This document shows, one piece after another, positions 18,321-29,494 of a DNA stretch of 64,000 nucleotides. Position numbers and translations under genes: made by a program. This DNA comes from an uncultured Actinomycetes bacterium (GTDB taxonomy: Bacteria > Actinomycetota > Thermoleophilia > Solirubrobacterales > 70-9). Numbering within the stretch: position 1 is the first letter of the stretch; each line of letters starts with the position of its first letter. The notes under the pieces were generated by a model. The model did no database searches, was not told where the DNA came from, and saw only the letters and a list, made by a program, of their open reading frames with translations. The stretch is from contig CAMLQY010000001.1 in NCBI GenBank assembly GCA_946482365.1, positions 1-64,000 on the forward strand. The letters are read 5' to 3'.

Positions 18321-18332
18321 GAACGTGTGTTC
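18321..18332. promoter_or_regulatory. LexA (SOS) box upstream of uvrA
   Basis: GAACGTGTGTTC, flanked by G on both sides, matches the Gram-positive/actinobacterial LexA box CGAACRNRYGTTYG except for the first base. It ends 11 bp before the uvrA ATG (18344), so LexA binding would block transcription or its start. Confidence 0.8.
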
Positions 18333-18343
18333 GGTCGGCTAGG

Positions 18344-21225
<2,882 letters not shown>

Positions 21226-21229
<4 letters not shown>

Positions 21230-22194
21230 GCCCTGGGGGACGCGAAGAGGAGCGAGGCGCCGATCGCGCCGCCGAGGTCGCCGAGCGAGGCGACTCTCAC
21301 CGCAGGCGGGCGTTCGTCGACGAAGAGGTGCTTGTGCATCTCCCTGGTCAGCGGTTCCATGTAGCGCTCGCCGAAGCGAACGCCGAGGCCGCCGCCGACG
21401 ATCACCGCTTCGGGGTCGAGCAGGTTGACGGCGGAGGCGATCCCGGTGCCCAGCGCCTCGATCGCCCGGTCGATCAGCTTCTCGGCGAGGTCGTCGCCGT
21501 GGTCCAGCGCGCGCTCCCAGATCCCGCTCGTGAGGCGGTCTTTCTCGTGCTTGTGCATCAGCTTGAAGAGGTCGGTTCCGTGGCCCTCCTCGTGCTGGCG
21601 GCGCGCCTCGGCTTCCATCGCCGAGCGCCCGGCGTAGGCCTCGAGGCAGCCCTTGCGCCCGCAGGGGCACTTCGCGCCGCCCCGCTTGACGACCATGTGG
21701 CCGATCTCCCCGGCGGCGCCGCGACCGAGCCAGGGCTTTCCGTCGAGCACCAGGCCGCCGCCGACCCCCGTGCCCCAGAAGACGCCGATCAGGCTGGAGA
21801 ACTCGCGCCCGGCGCCGAGGTGGAACTCGGCCTCCGTCGCCACCTGGACGTCGTTGCCGACGCGGACCTCAGCCCCAAGGGATTCCCCGAGCGCGTCCGC
21901 CAGCGCGAAGCTGCCCTCCCAGCCCGGAAGGTTGCGGGCGCCGGAGACGACGCCGGTTCGCTCGTCGGCGTCGCCGGGCGAGCCGACTCCGACGCCCTCG
22001 AGGGCGTCGGTCTGCACTCCGGCTTCCCCGGCGGCCTCGCGGAGCGCCGCCGCCATTTCACCAGCCACGTCCTCGGGCCCCCCGCTGGTCGGCGTCGGCC
22101 GCCGCGACTGGCCGAGTACCTTGCCGCTCGCGTCGACGATCGCGGCCTGGATCTTGGTTCCGCCGAGGTCGATGCCACCGCGCAGGTCCGCCAC
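21226..22194 (-). CDS. ROK-family glucokinase
   Basis: 322 aa. ATP-binding start [19 protein letters not shown]; sugar-site residues [14 protein letters not shown] and [14 protein letters not shown]; catalytic EIGHMVV; and the ROK zinc signature [18 protein letters not shown]. It most likely phosphorylates glucose with ATP in the cytoplasm, though ROK members also act on other sugars. There is no DNA-binding domain, so it is a kinase rather than an XylR-type repressor. It is divergent from the acyltransferase gene, 20 bp apart. Confidence 0.88.
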
Positions 22195-22214
22195 GTGCGT
22201 CAGTCTATGGCGCG

Positions 22215-22784
22215 GTGCAGAGAGGCTGGCGCATCTGGTGGGCGAAGCGGCGCTGGTACGAGCGCAACCGGCGGCTGGCCCGGCGCTGGCGGCTGGCCCG
22301 CCATGCGGCGCGCGGCGGCTTCTACGTGCGCCAGCCGGTCGAGGGCGAGGTCCTCGAGGCGCTCGACGAGGGTCGCCTGCGGATCGGCGAAGGGACCCTG
22401 CTGGAGCCGGGCTGCTGGCTCACCCTGGCGCCCGAGGCGGGGATCGAGATCGGCGAGGGCTGCTTCCTAAACCGCAACACGATGCTGGCCGCGCTCGACC
22501 GGATCGAGATCGGCGACCACACGATGTTCGCCAACGGCTGCTTCGTCGGCGACTCCGACCACCGCTTCGACGACCCCGACATCCCGATCACCCAGCAGGG
22601 CTTCACCTCCAAGGGGCCAGTGAGGATCGGCTCCAACTGCTGGTTCGGCGCCAACTGCGTCGTCACCAGCGGGGTGACGGTCGGCGACCGCTGCGTGATC
22701 GGTGCCAACTCAGTCGTCACCCGCGACCTGGCGCCCGGCACGGTTGCCGCGGGGAGTCCCGCCAAGCCGCTGGGGCAGGGCTGA
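22215..22784 (+). CDS. Hexapeptide-repeat acyltransferase
   Basis: 189 aa from a GTG. After a basic N-terminus, left-handed beta-helix repeats run from about 60 to 180: IEIGEGCFLNRNTMLAALDR, IEIGDHTMFANGCFVGDSDH, VRIGSNCWFGANCVVTSGVT and VTVGDRCVIGANSVVTRDLA with AAGSPAKPLG at the end. This is the pattern of maltose/galactoside/NodL-type O-acetyltransferases, which move acyl groups to sugars. Substrate unknown. Confidence 0.85.
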   Translation: MQRGWRIWWAKRRWYERNRRLARRWRLARHAARGGFYVRQPVEGEVLEALDEGRLRIGEGTLLEPGCWLTLAPEAGIEIGEGCFLNRNTMLAALDRIEIGDHTMFANGCFVGDSDHRFDDPDIPITQQGFTSKGPVRIGSNCWFGANCVVTSGVTVGDRCVIGANSVVTRDLAPGTVAAGSPAKPLGQG

Positions 22785-22848
22785 CCGCGCTCCTTTTGGG
22801 CAACTCACGCAATGTGATCAAAACCGCGTAGTTCCGCACGGGACTGCC

Positions 22849-22854
22849 TATAAT
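22849..22854 (+). promoter_or_regulatory. -10 element of the pantothenate operon
   Basis: Perfect TATAAT 27 bp upstream of the panC start, in an AT-richer patch (22795-22855) of an otherwise GC-rich region. No clear -35 is visible at 17 bp. Confidence 0.6.
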
Positions 22855-22880
22855 CCGCAAGCGGCCGTGACCCGAAGGGC

Positions 22881-23786
22881 ATGGACCAAATGAACCTCGC
22901 AGAACTCGTCGATCCCACCCACGCACAAGGCGACGTGAAGCTCTTCCGTGTCAAGGACGAGCTTCGAGCTGCGCTTGCGCCGGCGCGGCGGGACGGCAGC
23001 TCGATCGGCCTGGTGCCGACGATGGGCTACCTCCACGAGGGGCACCTCTCGCTGCTGCGCGCCGCCCGCGCCGAGTGCGACATCGTGGTCATGAGCCTCT
23101 TCGTCAACCCGGCCCAGTTCGGCCCGGGCGAGGACCTCGACCGCTACCCGCGCGACGAGGAGCGTGATCTCCGGCTCGCCTCCGAGACCGGCGCCGACTT
23201 TGTCTACGCACCGCCGGTGGAGGAGGTCTACCCGGAGGGCTTCGCCACCCATGTCGAAGTCGGCGGGGGGCTGACCGGCGTCCTCGACGGCGATCCCTCA
23301 CGGCGCGGCCCCGGGCACTTCCGCGGGGTCACCACCGTCGTCGCCAAGCTCTTCAACGCGGTCGGGCCCGACGTCGCCTACTTCGGCCAGAAGGACGCCC
23401 AGCAGGTGGCGGTGATCCGCCGCATGGTCCGCGACCTCGACGTCCCCGTGCGGATCGAGGTGCGGCCGACCGTGCGCGAGGCCGACGGCCTGGCGATGAG
23501 CTCGCGCAATGCCTATCTGGACCCGCGCGCGCGGGAGCAGGCGGCTGCGCTCTCGCGGGCCCTGCGCGCCGCAGAGGAAACGGCCCGGGCCGAGGGCCTC
23601 GACGCCGGCCTGCGGACCGCCCGCGCCGAGCTCGACGCCGCCGGGGTCGAGCCCGAGTACCTGGAGGCGCGCGACGCAGAGAGCTTGACCGAGGTCGCCG
23701 AGCTGGGCGACCGCAACGTGCTGATCGCGGTCGCCGCCCACGTCGGCGGGGCCCGCCTGATCGACAACGTCTTGATCCGACCTTGA
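22881..23786 (+). CDS. panC: Pantothenate synthetase
   Basis: 301 aa. The nucleotide motifs are LVPTMGYLHEGHLSLLRAAR (HIGH-like) and GLAMSSRNAYL (KMSKS-like); FVNPAQFGPGEDLDRYPR and YFGQKDAQQVAVIRRMVRDL are family signatures. It ligates pantoate and beta-alanine with ATP. First gene of panC-panD-panB; panD and panB supply its two substrates. ATG 22881 is used; an in-frame ATG at 22890 is an alternative. The N-terminal 20 residues before the core are longer than usual. Confidence 0.95.
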   Translation: MDQMNLAELVDPTHAQGDVKLFRVKDELRAALAPARRDGSSIGLVPTMGYLHEGHLSLLRAARAECDIVVMSLFVNPAQFGPGEDLDRYPRDEERDLRLASETGADFVYAPPVEEVYPEGFATHVEVGGGLTGVLDGDPSRRGPGHFRGVTTVVAKLFNAVGPDVAYFGQKDAQQVAVIRRMVRDLDVPVRIEVRPTVREADGLAMSSRNAYLDPRAREQAAALSRALRAAEETARAEGLDAGLRTARAELDAAGVEPEYLEARDAESLTEVAELGDRNVLIAVAAHVGGARLIDNVLIRP

Positions 23787-23821
23787 AACGCGAAATGCGA
23801 GAGAGCTGAACGGGAGGCCAG

Positions 23822-24235
23822 ATGCAAAGGCAGATGCTCAAGTCCAAGATCCACCGGGCGACGGTGACCGACTGCGACGTCGACTACATCGGCAGCATCA
23901 CGATCGACACCGAGCTGATGGCGAGCGCGGACCTGATCACCAACGAGCAGGTCCACGTCTGGGACGTCGACAACGGGGCGCGCTTCGTCACCTACGTGAT
24001 CGACGGCGAGCCCGGGTCGAGGACGATGCAGGTCAACGGGGCGGCCGCGCACCTGACCCGGCCCGGTCACAAGATCATCGTCGCCTCCTTCGGGGCCTAC
24101 GACGAGCGCGACCTCGAGGCCTACTCGCCGGTCGTCGTCCACGTCGACGACGAGAACGAGATCGTCGCCGTCGACAGCCACCCCGAGGTGCTCCTCGCCG
24201 AGCCGGCGCATGCGTCGGACGCGGAGATGGCCTAG
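23822..24235 (+). CDS. panD: Aspartate 1-decarboxylase proenzyme
   Basis: 137 aa. The self-cleavage site Gly24-Ser25 (DYIGSITID) gives the pyruvoyl group; MLKSKIHRATVTDCDVDYIG, NGARFVTYVIDG, NGAAAHL and GHKIIVASFGAYDE are typical. It makes beta-alanine from aspartate for PanC. The stop TAG shares one base with the panB GTG, indicating translational coupling. Confidence 0.96.
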   Translation: MQRQMLKSKIHRATVTDCDVDYIGSITIDTELMASADLITNEQVHVWDVDNGARFVTYVIDGEPGSRTMQVNGAAAHLTRPGHKIIVASFGAYDERDLEAYSPVVVHVDDENEIVAVDSHPEVLLAEPAHASDAEMA

Positions 24236-25170
24236 TGAGCTCGGGCGCCCGTTCCCATACCGCGCCGCCGGAGGGGGACCGCGCCCCGGTCAGCCTCCCG
24301 CGTCTGGCCGAGATGAAGGCCGCCGGCGAGCCGATCGCGATGGTCACCGCCTACGACTACCCCTCGGCCAAGGTCGCCGAGGAGGCCGGCGCCGACATCG
24401 TCCTCGTCGGCGACTCGGCGGCGATGGTCGTGCTCGGCTACTCGGGCACCGAGCCGGTCTCGATGGAGGAGATGATCGTCCTCGGCAAGGCCGTGCGGCG
24501 CGGCCTGAAGACGCCGCTGATGGTCGGCGACATGCCGATGGGCAGCTACGAGGCGAGCAACGAGCTGGCGATCCAGAACGCCCAGCGCCTGGTCAAGGAG
24601 ACCGGCTGCCAGACGGTGAAGCTGGAGGCGGGGGGAACCTCGGTTGAGCGCGCCCGGGCGATCGTCCGCTCCGGGATCCCGGTGATGGGCCATGTCGGGC
24701 TGACTCCCCAGACCGCCACCGCGCTGGGGGGCTACAAGGCCCAGGGCAAGACAGCCCAGGGCGCGATCCAGCTCTGCGAGGACGCCCTAGCGCTGCAGGC
24801 CGTCGGCTGCTTCGCGATCGTCTTCGAGGCCGTGCCGGCTGCTGTCACCGAGGCGATCGTCGAGAAGCTGGAAGTCCCCACGATCGGCATCGGCGCCGGC
24901 CCCGCCACCTCAGGCCAGGTCCTCGTCTTCCACGACCTGCTCGGGATCACCACCGGCCGCATGGCCAAATTCGTCAAGCAGTACGCCCAAGTCCACGACG
25001 AGATGGTGGGCGGCGTTCGCCGCTACGTTGACGAGGTCCGCTCACGCCACTTCCCCGAGCCCGAGCATGTGTATGGAGTAGAGCCTGCAGAGCTGGCGGA
25101 GCTGAGGCGCTACCTGGAGCAGGAGAGCCTCACGTCGGCGAAGGCGTGGGACTGGGAGCCGCTTTCCTAG
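24235..25170 (+). CDS. panB: 3-methyl-2-oxobutanoate hydroxymethyltransferase
   Basis: 311 aa from a GTG. Signatures: MVTAYDYPSAKVAEEAGADI, LVGDSAAMVVLGY, MVGDMPMGSYEAS, VKLEAGG, VMGHVGLTPQT and IGIGAGPATSGQVLVFHDLL. It transfers a hydroxymethyl group from methylene-THF to ketoisovalerate, forming ketopantoate. The C-terminus extends about 30 residues beyond the core. panE is not in the window. Confidence 0.96.
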   Translation: MSSGARSHTAPPEGDRAPVSLPRLAEMKAAGEPIAMVTAYDYPSAKVAEEAGADIVLVGDSAAMVVLGYSGTEPVSMEEMIVLGKAVRRGLKTPLMVGDMPMGSYEASNELAIQNAQRLVKETGCQTVKLEAGGTSVERARAIVRSGIPVMGHVGLTPQTATALGGYKAQGKTAQGAIQLCEDALALQAVGCFAIVFEAVPAAVTEAIVEKLEVPTIGIGAGPATSGQVLVFHDLLGITTGRMAKFVKQYAQVHDEMVGGVRRYVDEVRSRHFPEPEHVYGVEPAELAELRRYLEQESLTSAKAWDWEPLS

Positions 25171-25175
25171 CGGCT
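25157..25175 (+). terminator. Terminator overlapping the panB stop
   Basis: AGCCGCT-ttcct-AGCGGCT followed by TTAAA. The 3' arm covers the panB stop codon (25168-25170). The T-run is short, so efficiency is uncertain. Confidence 0.5.
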
Positions 25176-25210
25176 TTAAAGTCCGCTCGAGGCTTTTAAG
25201 ATGGGCGCCA

Positions 25211-25468
25211 GTGCCCATCTACGAGTTCGAGTGCGAGCAGTGCGGCGATCGCTTCGAGGAGCTGGCGCCTAGCGATACGCGGAGCCTCGCCTGCCCTGCC
25301 TGCGGCTCGGGTTGCACGCGGCGCCTGATCTCACCCGTCTCCCCGCCCGGCCGCCAGCCGCGCGGCGCCGGCGTTCGCTCGGGTGAATCGCAGCGCCGGG
25401 AGCGGGAAGCGGCACGGGGGGAGCGCCTGGCCGAGACGAAGCGCAAGCGCGCGGCGGGTGAGCCCTGA
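25211..25468 (+). CDS. FmdB-family zinc-ribbon protein
   Basis: 85 aa from a GTG: MPIYEFECEQCGDRFEELAP with CEQC and later CPACGSGC, the FmdB putative regulatory zinc ribbon, then a basic Arg-rich tail. The exact role is unknown. The leader has TTAAGAT eleven bases before the start and a 7-bp hairpin (GATGGGC/GCCCATC, 25200-25219) that encloses the GTG. Its stop overlaps the glycosylase start. Confidence 0.8.
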   Translation: MPIYEFECEQCGDRFEELAPSDTRSLACPACGSGCTRRLISPVSPPGRQPRGAGVRSGESQRREREAARGERLAETKRKRAAGEP

Positions 25469-26133
25469 TGGCCACGGCGGAGGAGCGGCGCGAGGAGCTG
25501 GTCTCCCTCTACAAGGAAGTCCAGGCCTGCACCAAGTGCCCCCTGCACGAGACGCGGGCCAAGGCGGTCTTCGGGGCCGGCGACGCCGACGCGGACCTGA
25601 TGTTCGTCGGCGAGGCGCCCGGGGCCGAAGAGGACCGCCAGGGACTTCCCTTCGTCGGCCGCGCCGGCCAGTTGCTCAACCAGATGCTGGAGGAGATCGG
25701 GCTCTCGCGCGAGGAGGTCTTCATCGCCAACGTGCTGAAGAGCCGGCCGCCCGGCAACCGCGACCCGCAGCCCTTGGAGATCGAGGCCTGCCGTCCCTAC
25801 CTCTTCGAGCAGGTGCGCCTGATCGAGCCGACGGTCATCTGCACCTTGGGCAACTTCGCCACCAAGCTGCTCACCGGCAACCCTGCCGGCATCACCAAGG
25901 TCCGCGGAACCCCCCAGGTGCACGAGCTGGGCGGCCGCACGGTCTTCCTGCTGCCGATCTTCCACCCGGCCGCCGCGCTGCGCACACCGGCCGTGAAGGA
26001 GACCCTGCGCGAGGACTTCGCCACCATCCCGGACCTGCTGGCGATGGGCCCTCCGGTCACCGCCGAAGAGCCCCTCGAGGAGGCGGAGCCCGCGCCTGAG
26101 CCCCCCGCCGACCAGCTCGGCTTCTTCGGGTGA
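25468..26133 (+). CDS. Type-4 uracil-DNA glycosylase (4Fe-4S)
   Basis: 221 aa. CTKCPLHETR with the first two cluster Cys, FVGEAPGAEEDRQGLPFVGR (the GEAPG active-site loop), FIANVLKSRPPGNRDPQPLE and IFHPAAALR. Family 4 enzymes carry an iron-sulphur cluster and remove uracil from DNA; the remaining cluster Cys (about 110-130, EACRPYL and VICTLGN) are present. The C-terminal 25 residues are acidic. Coupled to fmdB upstream and tsaE downstream by overlapping start/stop codons. Confidence 0.92.
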   Translation: MATAEERREELVSLYKEVQACTKCPLHETRAKAVFGAGDADADLMFVGEAPGAEEDRQGLPFVGRAGQLLNQMLEEIGLSREEVFIANVLKSRPPGNRDPQPLEIEACRPYLFEQVRLIEPTVICTLGNFATKLLTGNPAGITKVRGTPQVHELGGRTVFLLPIFHPAAALRTPAVKETLREDFATIPDLLAMGPPVTAEEPLEEAEPAPEPPADQLGFFG

Positions 26134-26567
26134 CCGTCCATCTCACCCAGTCCGCCGCGGCGACCGAAGCGCTCGGCGCCGAGCTTGCCGAGCGGCTTGG
26201 GCCCGGCGACGTGGTCGTCGTCAGCGGCGAGGTCGGCGCCGGCAAGACGACCCTGATCCGTGGCGCCTGCCGGGCGCTGGGAATCGAGTCCCCGGTCACC
26301 TCGCCCACCTTCACGATCGGCCACCGGTATGAGGGCGGGCGGCTGCCGGTCGCCCACCTCGACCTCTACCGGCTCGAGGGCGGCCTCGGGGGGGAGGACC
26401 CTGCCCTCCTCGACGACTACCTGGTTGCGAACGCGGTCGCCTTCGTCGAGTGGCCGGCCGTGGCCGAGCCCCAGCTGGCCGCCCGGCAGGTCCTGGCGGT
26501 GCACCTCGCGCACGCGGGCGGCGACCGCCGCGAGATCGAGATTCCCGCCGCATCCGCCCGCAAATAG
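26130..26567 (+). CDS. tsaE: tRNA t6A synthesis ATPase TsaE
   Basis: 145 aa from a GTG overlapping the glycosylase stop. P-loop VVVSGEVGAGKTTLIRGACR, SPTFTIGHRYEGG, HLDLYRL and FVEWPAVAE. TsaE hydrolyses ATP to cycle the TsaB-TsaD complex that puts threonylcarbamoyl on A37 of ANN-reading tRNAs. tsaB and tsaD follow within 1.6 kb. Confidence 0.93.
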   Translation: MTVHLTQSAAATEALGAELAERLGPGDVVVVSGEVGAGKTTLIRGACRALGIESPVTSPTFTIGHRYEGGRLPVAHLDLYRLEGGLGGEDPALLDDYLVANAVAFVEWPAVAEPQLAARQVLAVHLAHAGGDRREIEIPAASARK

Positions 26568-26636
26568 GCGTGTTCTCAAAACAGCGGGTACATGTAGCAT
26601 CGAATTGACGTCCAAACGCGAACTGGAGGGATGCCG

Positions 26637-27011
26637 ATGAAAGGAATGAAGACGCTGGGCGCCGCGCTGCTGGCGGTCGCCGCGCTGGCCTGCCTGGCGC
26701 CGGCATCGGCGGGGGCTGCCGCCTACCAGCACTACGTCGCCTGCGGTGTCTCCCAGAACGCGACCCCGGCGCACAAATGCCCGAAGAAAAGCAAAAAGGG
26801 CGCCTTCTTCAAAAGCTTCCAGGGAGAAGTCGACTACAGCATCTGCGTCAAGTTCCCAACCGGGGAAAACATCTGCGCGAAAGCCCAGCCCGCCAAGCAG
26901 GGCAAGCTCTACGTCAACAAGATCACCTCCAACATCCCCGGCAAGCACCGGGTGACCTGGTTCGTCGGGGGCAAACGCGTCGGTCTATTCATCTTCAAAG
27001 TCACTGACTGA
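26637..27011 (+). CDS. Secreted protein of unknown function
   Basis: 124 aa. ATG 26637 is chosen because the Shine-Dalgarno GGAGGG (26625-26630) is correctly spaced from it, whereas ATG 26631 touches it. Signal peptide LGAALLAVAALACLAPASAGA, cleavage near Ala-Ala-Ala. The mature part has two Cys pairs (ACGVSQNATPAHKC and SICVKFPTGENIC), is Lys-rich and ends in beta-strand-like segments (RVTWFVGGKRVGLFIFKV). It looks like a small extracellular beta-sandwich. Inserted between tsaE and tsaB. Confidence 0.7.
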   Translation: MKGMKTLGAALLAVAALACLAPASAGAAAYQHYVACGVSQNATPAHKCPKKSKKGAFFKSFQGEVDYSICVKFPTGENICAKAQPAKQGKLYVNKITSNIPGKHRVTWFVGGKRVGLFIFKVTD

Positions 27012-27735
27012 CCGCCCGGGAACCGAGATCGCCGTCGTCGGCTTCGACACGGCGACCGCCGACACCGCCGTCTGCGCGACGCGCGGCGGCACGGCGATGC
27101 ACGAGGAGCGTCTCGGGCTGGCCCCCGGCGGGAGCCCGCGGCACTCGACCGCGCTGCTGGCCGAGGTCGAGCGCGCTGCGGCGGCGGCCGGTGGCTGGGG
27201 CGCGGTCGACCTGATCGCGGTCGGTCTCGGCCCGGGCTCCTTCGTCGGGATCCGCATCGCGATCGCCACCGCTCGCGGCCTGGCGGCGAGCACTGGCCTG
27301 CCGGTGACCGGGGTATGCACCCTCGACGCGCTCGGCCGGGCGCTGGGCGAGGCCGCGGGCCCTGATCGGACTTGCCTGGCCGTGCTCGACGCGCGCCGGG
27401 GAGAGGCGTTCGCCGCGCTCTACGCGGCTGACGGCTCCCGGCTCTGGGAGCCCTTCGTGGCCGCTCCCGCGGAGCTGGCGGACCGCGTCGGGACTCTCCC
27501 CCAACCGCCCCTGGCGGCCGGATCGGGAGCGGTACGATTTCGAGATGAGCTGGCGAGTCGGGACGTCGAGGTTCCCGGCGACGCCGACCCCGTCCACCGG
27601 GTCGCGGCGCGGCACGTCTGCGCGCTCGCGGAGGCCGGTGGCGGCGTGGGCGACGAGCGGCTCGACCCGATCTACCTGAGACCTCCCGATGCGCAGCGAT
27701 GGCGTGAGCGAAACGATGTCCAGACGGCCGAGTGA
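27004..27735 (+). CDS. tsaB: tRNA t6A synthesis protein TsaB (non-canonical start)
   Basis: 243 aa if the CTG at 27004 is the start. The ASKHA fold is clear: IAVVGFDTATADTAVCATRG, GLGPGSFVGIRIAIATARGL and AVLDARRGEAFAALYA. It forms the scaffold complex with TsaD and TsaE. No ATG, GTG or TTG exists in frame between the upstream TGA (26953) and ATG 27097, which would delete the conserved first strand. CTG 27004 overlaps the stop of the preceding gene; an ATC at 27028 is another possibility. Confidence 0.88.
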   Translation: MTDRPGTEIAVVGFDTATADTAVCATRGGTAMHEERLGLAPGGSPRHSTALLAEVERAAAAAGGWGAVDLIAVGLGPGSFVGIRIAIATARGLAASTGLPVTGVCTLDALGRALGEAAGPDRTCLAVLDARRGEAFAALYAADGSRLWEPFVAAPAELADRVGTLPQPPLAAGSGAVRFRDELASRDVEVPGDADPVHRVAARHVCALAEAGGGVGDERLDPIYLRPPDAQRWRERNDVQTAE

Positions 27736-28174
27736 GACGATCGAGGGAGTCGAGATGAGGCGGCTCGCCTACAGCGACCTGCCGGCCGTGATCTCGATCG
27801 AGCGCCGTTCCTTCCCCACCCCCTGGTCGCTGGCGATGTTCGTGCTCGAGATCTCCAAGCCGTCGGGCATCTGTCTCGCGGCGACCGACGGCAACGAGCT
27901 GTGCGGCTACCTGGTCTGCTCGCGCTACGACCAGGTCTGGCACCTGATGAACGTCGCCGTCGCGCCCGAGCGCCGCCGCAGCGGGGTCGCCCGTGGCCTG
28001 ATCACGCGGCTCCTCGAGGAGGGGGGAGACCGGCTTCCCTTCACGCTCGAGGTGCGGGTCTCAAACCGCCCCGCGATCGCGATGTACGAGAGGCTCGGCT
28101 TCCGCTCGGCAGGGGTGCGGCCTCGCTACTACCAGGACAACGGCGAGGACGCCCTGATCATGTGGCTGGACTGA
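27716..28174 (+). CDS. rimI: Ribosomal protein S18-alanine N-acetyltransferase-like GNAT
   Basis: 152 aa. GNAT fold with RRLAYSDLPAVISIERRSFP (RimI-specific), WHLMNVAVAPERRRSGVARG (acetyl-CoA binding), LEVRVSNRPAIAMYERLGF and RPRYYQDNGEDALIM. Located between tsaB and tsaD as in many actinobacteria. It acetylates the N-terminus of S18. ATG 27716 overlaps tsaB by 20 bp; ATG 27755 is an alternative. Confidence 0.92.
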   Translation: MSRRPSETIEGVEMRRLAYSDLPAVISIERRSFPTPWSLAMFVLEISKPSGICLAATDGNELCGYLVCSRYDQVWHLMNVAVAPERRRSGVARGLITRLLEEGGDRLPFTLEVRVSNRPAIAMYERLGFRSAGVRPRYYQDNGEDALIMWLD

Positions 28175-28182
28175 GGCCCGGG

Positions 28183-29181
28183 TTGATCCTCGCCCTGGAG
28201 ACGTCGTGTGACGACACCTGCGCCGCGGTGCTCGACGGGCCGCGGGTCCTCTCCAACGTGATCTCCTCGCAGGCGGCGGCTCATGCCCGGTTCGGCGGGG
28301 TCGTGCCCGAGGTCGCTTCCCGCCACCACCTGGAGCTGGTGGCGCCGGTCGTCGAGGCGGCCCTGGGCGAGGCCGGTGCTACGCTCGACGACGTCGGCTC
28401 GGTGGCCGTCACCGCCGGGCCGGGCCTGATCGGCGCCCTCCTGGTCGGGGTCTCCGCCGCGAAGGCGATCGCCGCCCCGCGCCGCCTGCCGCTGGTCCCG
28501 GTCGACCACCTGCAGGGGCACGTCGCCGCCAACTTCCTCGAGCCCGAGCCGCTGCAGCCACCCTTCCTCTGCCTGCTCGCCAGCGGCGGCCACACGCTGC
28601 TTGCCGCCGTGCGCGACCACGCCGGTCACGAGGTGCTCGGCCAGACCCTCGACGACGCGGCCGGGGAGGCGTTCGACAAGGTCGCCCGCCTGCTCGGGCT
28701 CGGCTACCCGGGTGGGCCGGCGCTGGAGAAGCTGGCCCGCGAGGGCGATCCCGCGGCGTTCGAGATGCCGGTGGCGATGAGCCGCGACCCGGGCCTCGAC
28801 TTCAGCTTCAGCGGGCTCAAGACCGCCCTCGTCTACCTCTGCCGGGACCTCGGCCCCGCGGGCGTCAGCGTGCGCCGCGCCGACCTGGCGGCCAGCTTCC
28901 AGGCCGCCGCCGTCGGCCAGCTCGTCGCCAAGCTCGAGCGTGCGCTGAAGCGCGGAGACTGGCAGGCCGTCGCCCTGGGCGGGGGCGTGGCCGCGAACGG
29001 GCCGCTGCGCGAGTCGGCGGCCGAGGCCTGCGAGCGCAACGGCGTCCCCTTGAAGCTGGTCGGGCTCGAGCTCTGCACGGACAACGCGGCGATGATCGGC
29101 TCCGCCGCTCGCTTTGCCGAGCCGATCCCCTATCCCGATTACCTCGCATACGACGCTTTCGCGACGGGCAGGCGAGCATGA
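28183..29181 (+). CDS. tsaD: tRNA N6-adenosine threonylcarbamoyltransferase
   Basis: 332 aa from a TTG at 28183, which puts the conserved ILALETSCDDTCAAVL at the N-terminus. Metal ligands are in VPVDHLQGHVAANFL; SGGHTLL, GEAFDKVARLLGLGYPGGPA, FSFSGLKTAL and GGGVAANGPLRE are family motifs. It transfers threonylcarbamoyl from TC-AMP to A37 of tRNA. Translationally close to rimI. Confidence 0.96.
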   Translation: MILALETSCDDTCAAVLDGPRVLSNVISSQAAAHARFGGVVPEVASRHHLELVAPVVEAALGEAGATLDDVGSVAVTAGPGLIGALLVGVSAAKAIAAPRRLPLVPVDHLQGHVAANFLEPEPLQPPFLCLLASGGHTLLAAVRDHAGHEVLGQTLDDAAGEAFDKVARLLGLGYPGGPALEKLAREGDPAAFEMPVAMSRDPGLDFSFSGLKTALVYLCRDLGPAGVSVRRADLAASFQAAAVGQLVAKLERALKRGDWQAVALGGGVAANGPLRESAAEACERNGVPLKLVGLELCTDNAAMIGSAARFAEPIPYPDYLAYDAFATGRRA

Positions 29182-29198
29182 GCGCGGAGCGAGCAAGC

Positions 29199-29250
29199 GT
29201 GCATATCTGGTTCTTCGCGCCGCGAGCAAAGCGCGAACTGTGCATATGAC
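29199..29250. repeat. Intergenic hairpin flanked by GTGCATAT repeats
   Basis: Two copies of GTGCATAT flank an imperfect stem (GTTCttCGCGC with GCGCGAAC). The second copy contains the ATG start of the glutaredoxin-like gene. It shares CATATGCAC with hairpins B and C when read on the minus strand but not their 23-nt geometry, so its membership is doubtful. Confidence 0.4.
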
Positions 29251-29494
29251 CCGGGTCACGGTCTACTCCCGGCCCGAGTGCCACCTCTGCGCGGAAGCGG
29301 TCGAGGCGCTCGTCGCCCTGCACGCGGACGGGTACCGCTTCGAGCTGCACGAGATCGACATCGAGAGTGAGGAGCTGCTGCTGCGGCGCATGCTGGAGAG
29401 GATCCCCGTGGTGGAGGTCGACGGCGAGGTCGTGTCCGAGCTGCTGCTCGACGAGGCGGCGGTGCGGGCGCGGCTCGATAGGGTGGAGGCGTGA
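29246..29494 (+). CDS. Glutaredoxin-like protein
   Basis: 82 aa. Redox motif VTVYSRPECHLCAEAVEAL (CHLC), IDIESEELLLRRMLERIPVV and a cis-Pro in IPVVEVDG. A thiol-disulphide oxidoreductase of the DUF836/glutaredoxin-like group. Its stop overlaps the rex start, so the redox sensor Rex and this protein are co-expressed. Confidence 0.88.
   Translation: MTRVTVYSRPECHLCAEAVEALVALHADGYRFELHEIDIESEELLLRRMLERIPVVEVDGEVVSELLLDEAAVRARLDRVEA

Noticed and set aside
29199..29250. Fourth member of the apex-ATG hairpin family
   Set aside because: Shares CATATGCAC but lacks the outer stem and the 23-nt geometry of the three true members.
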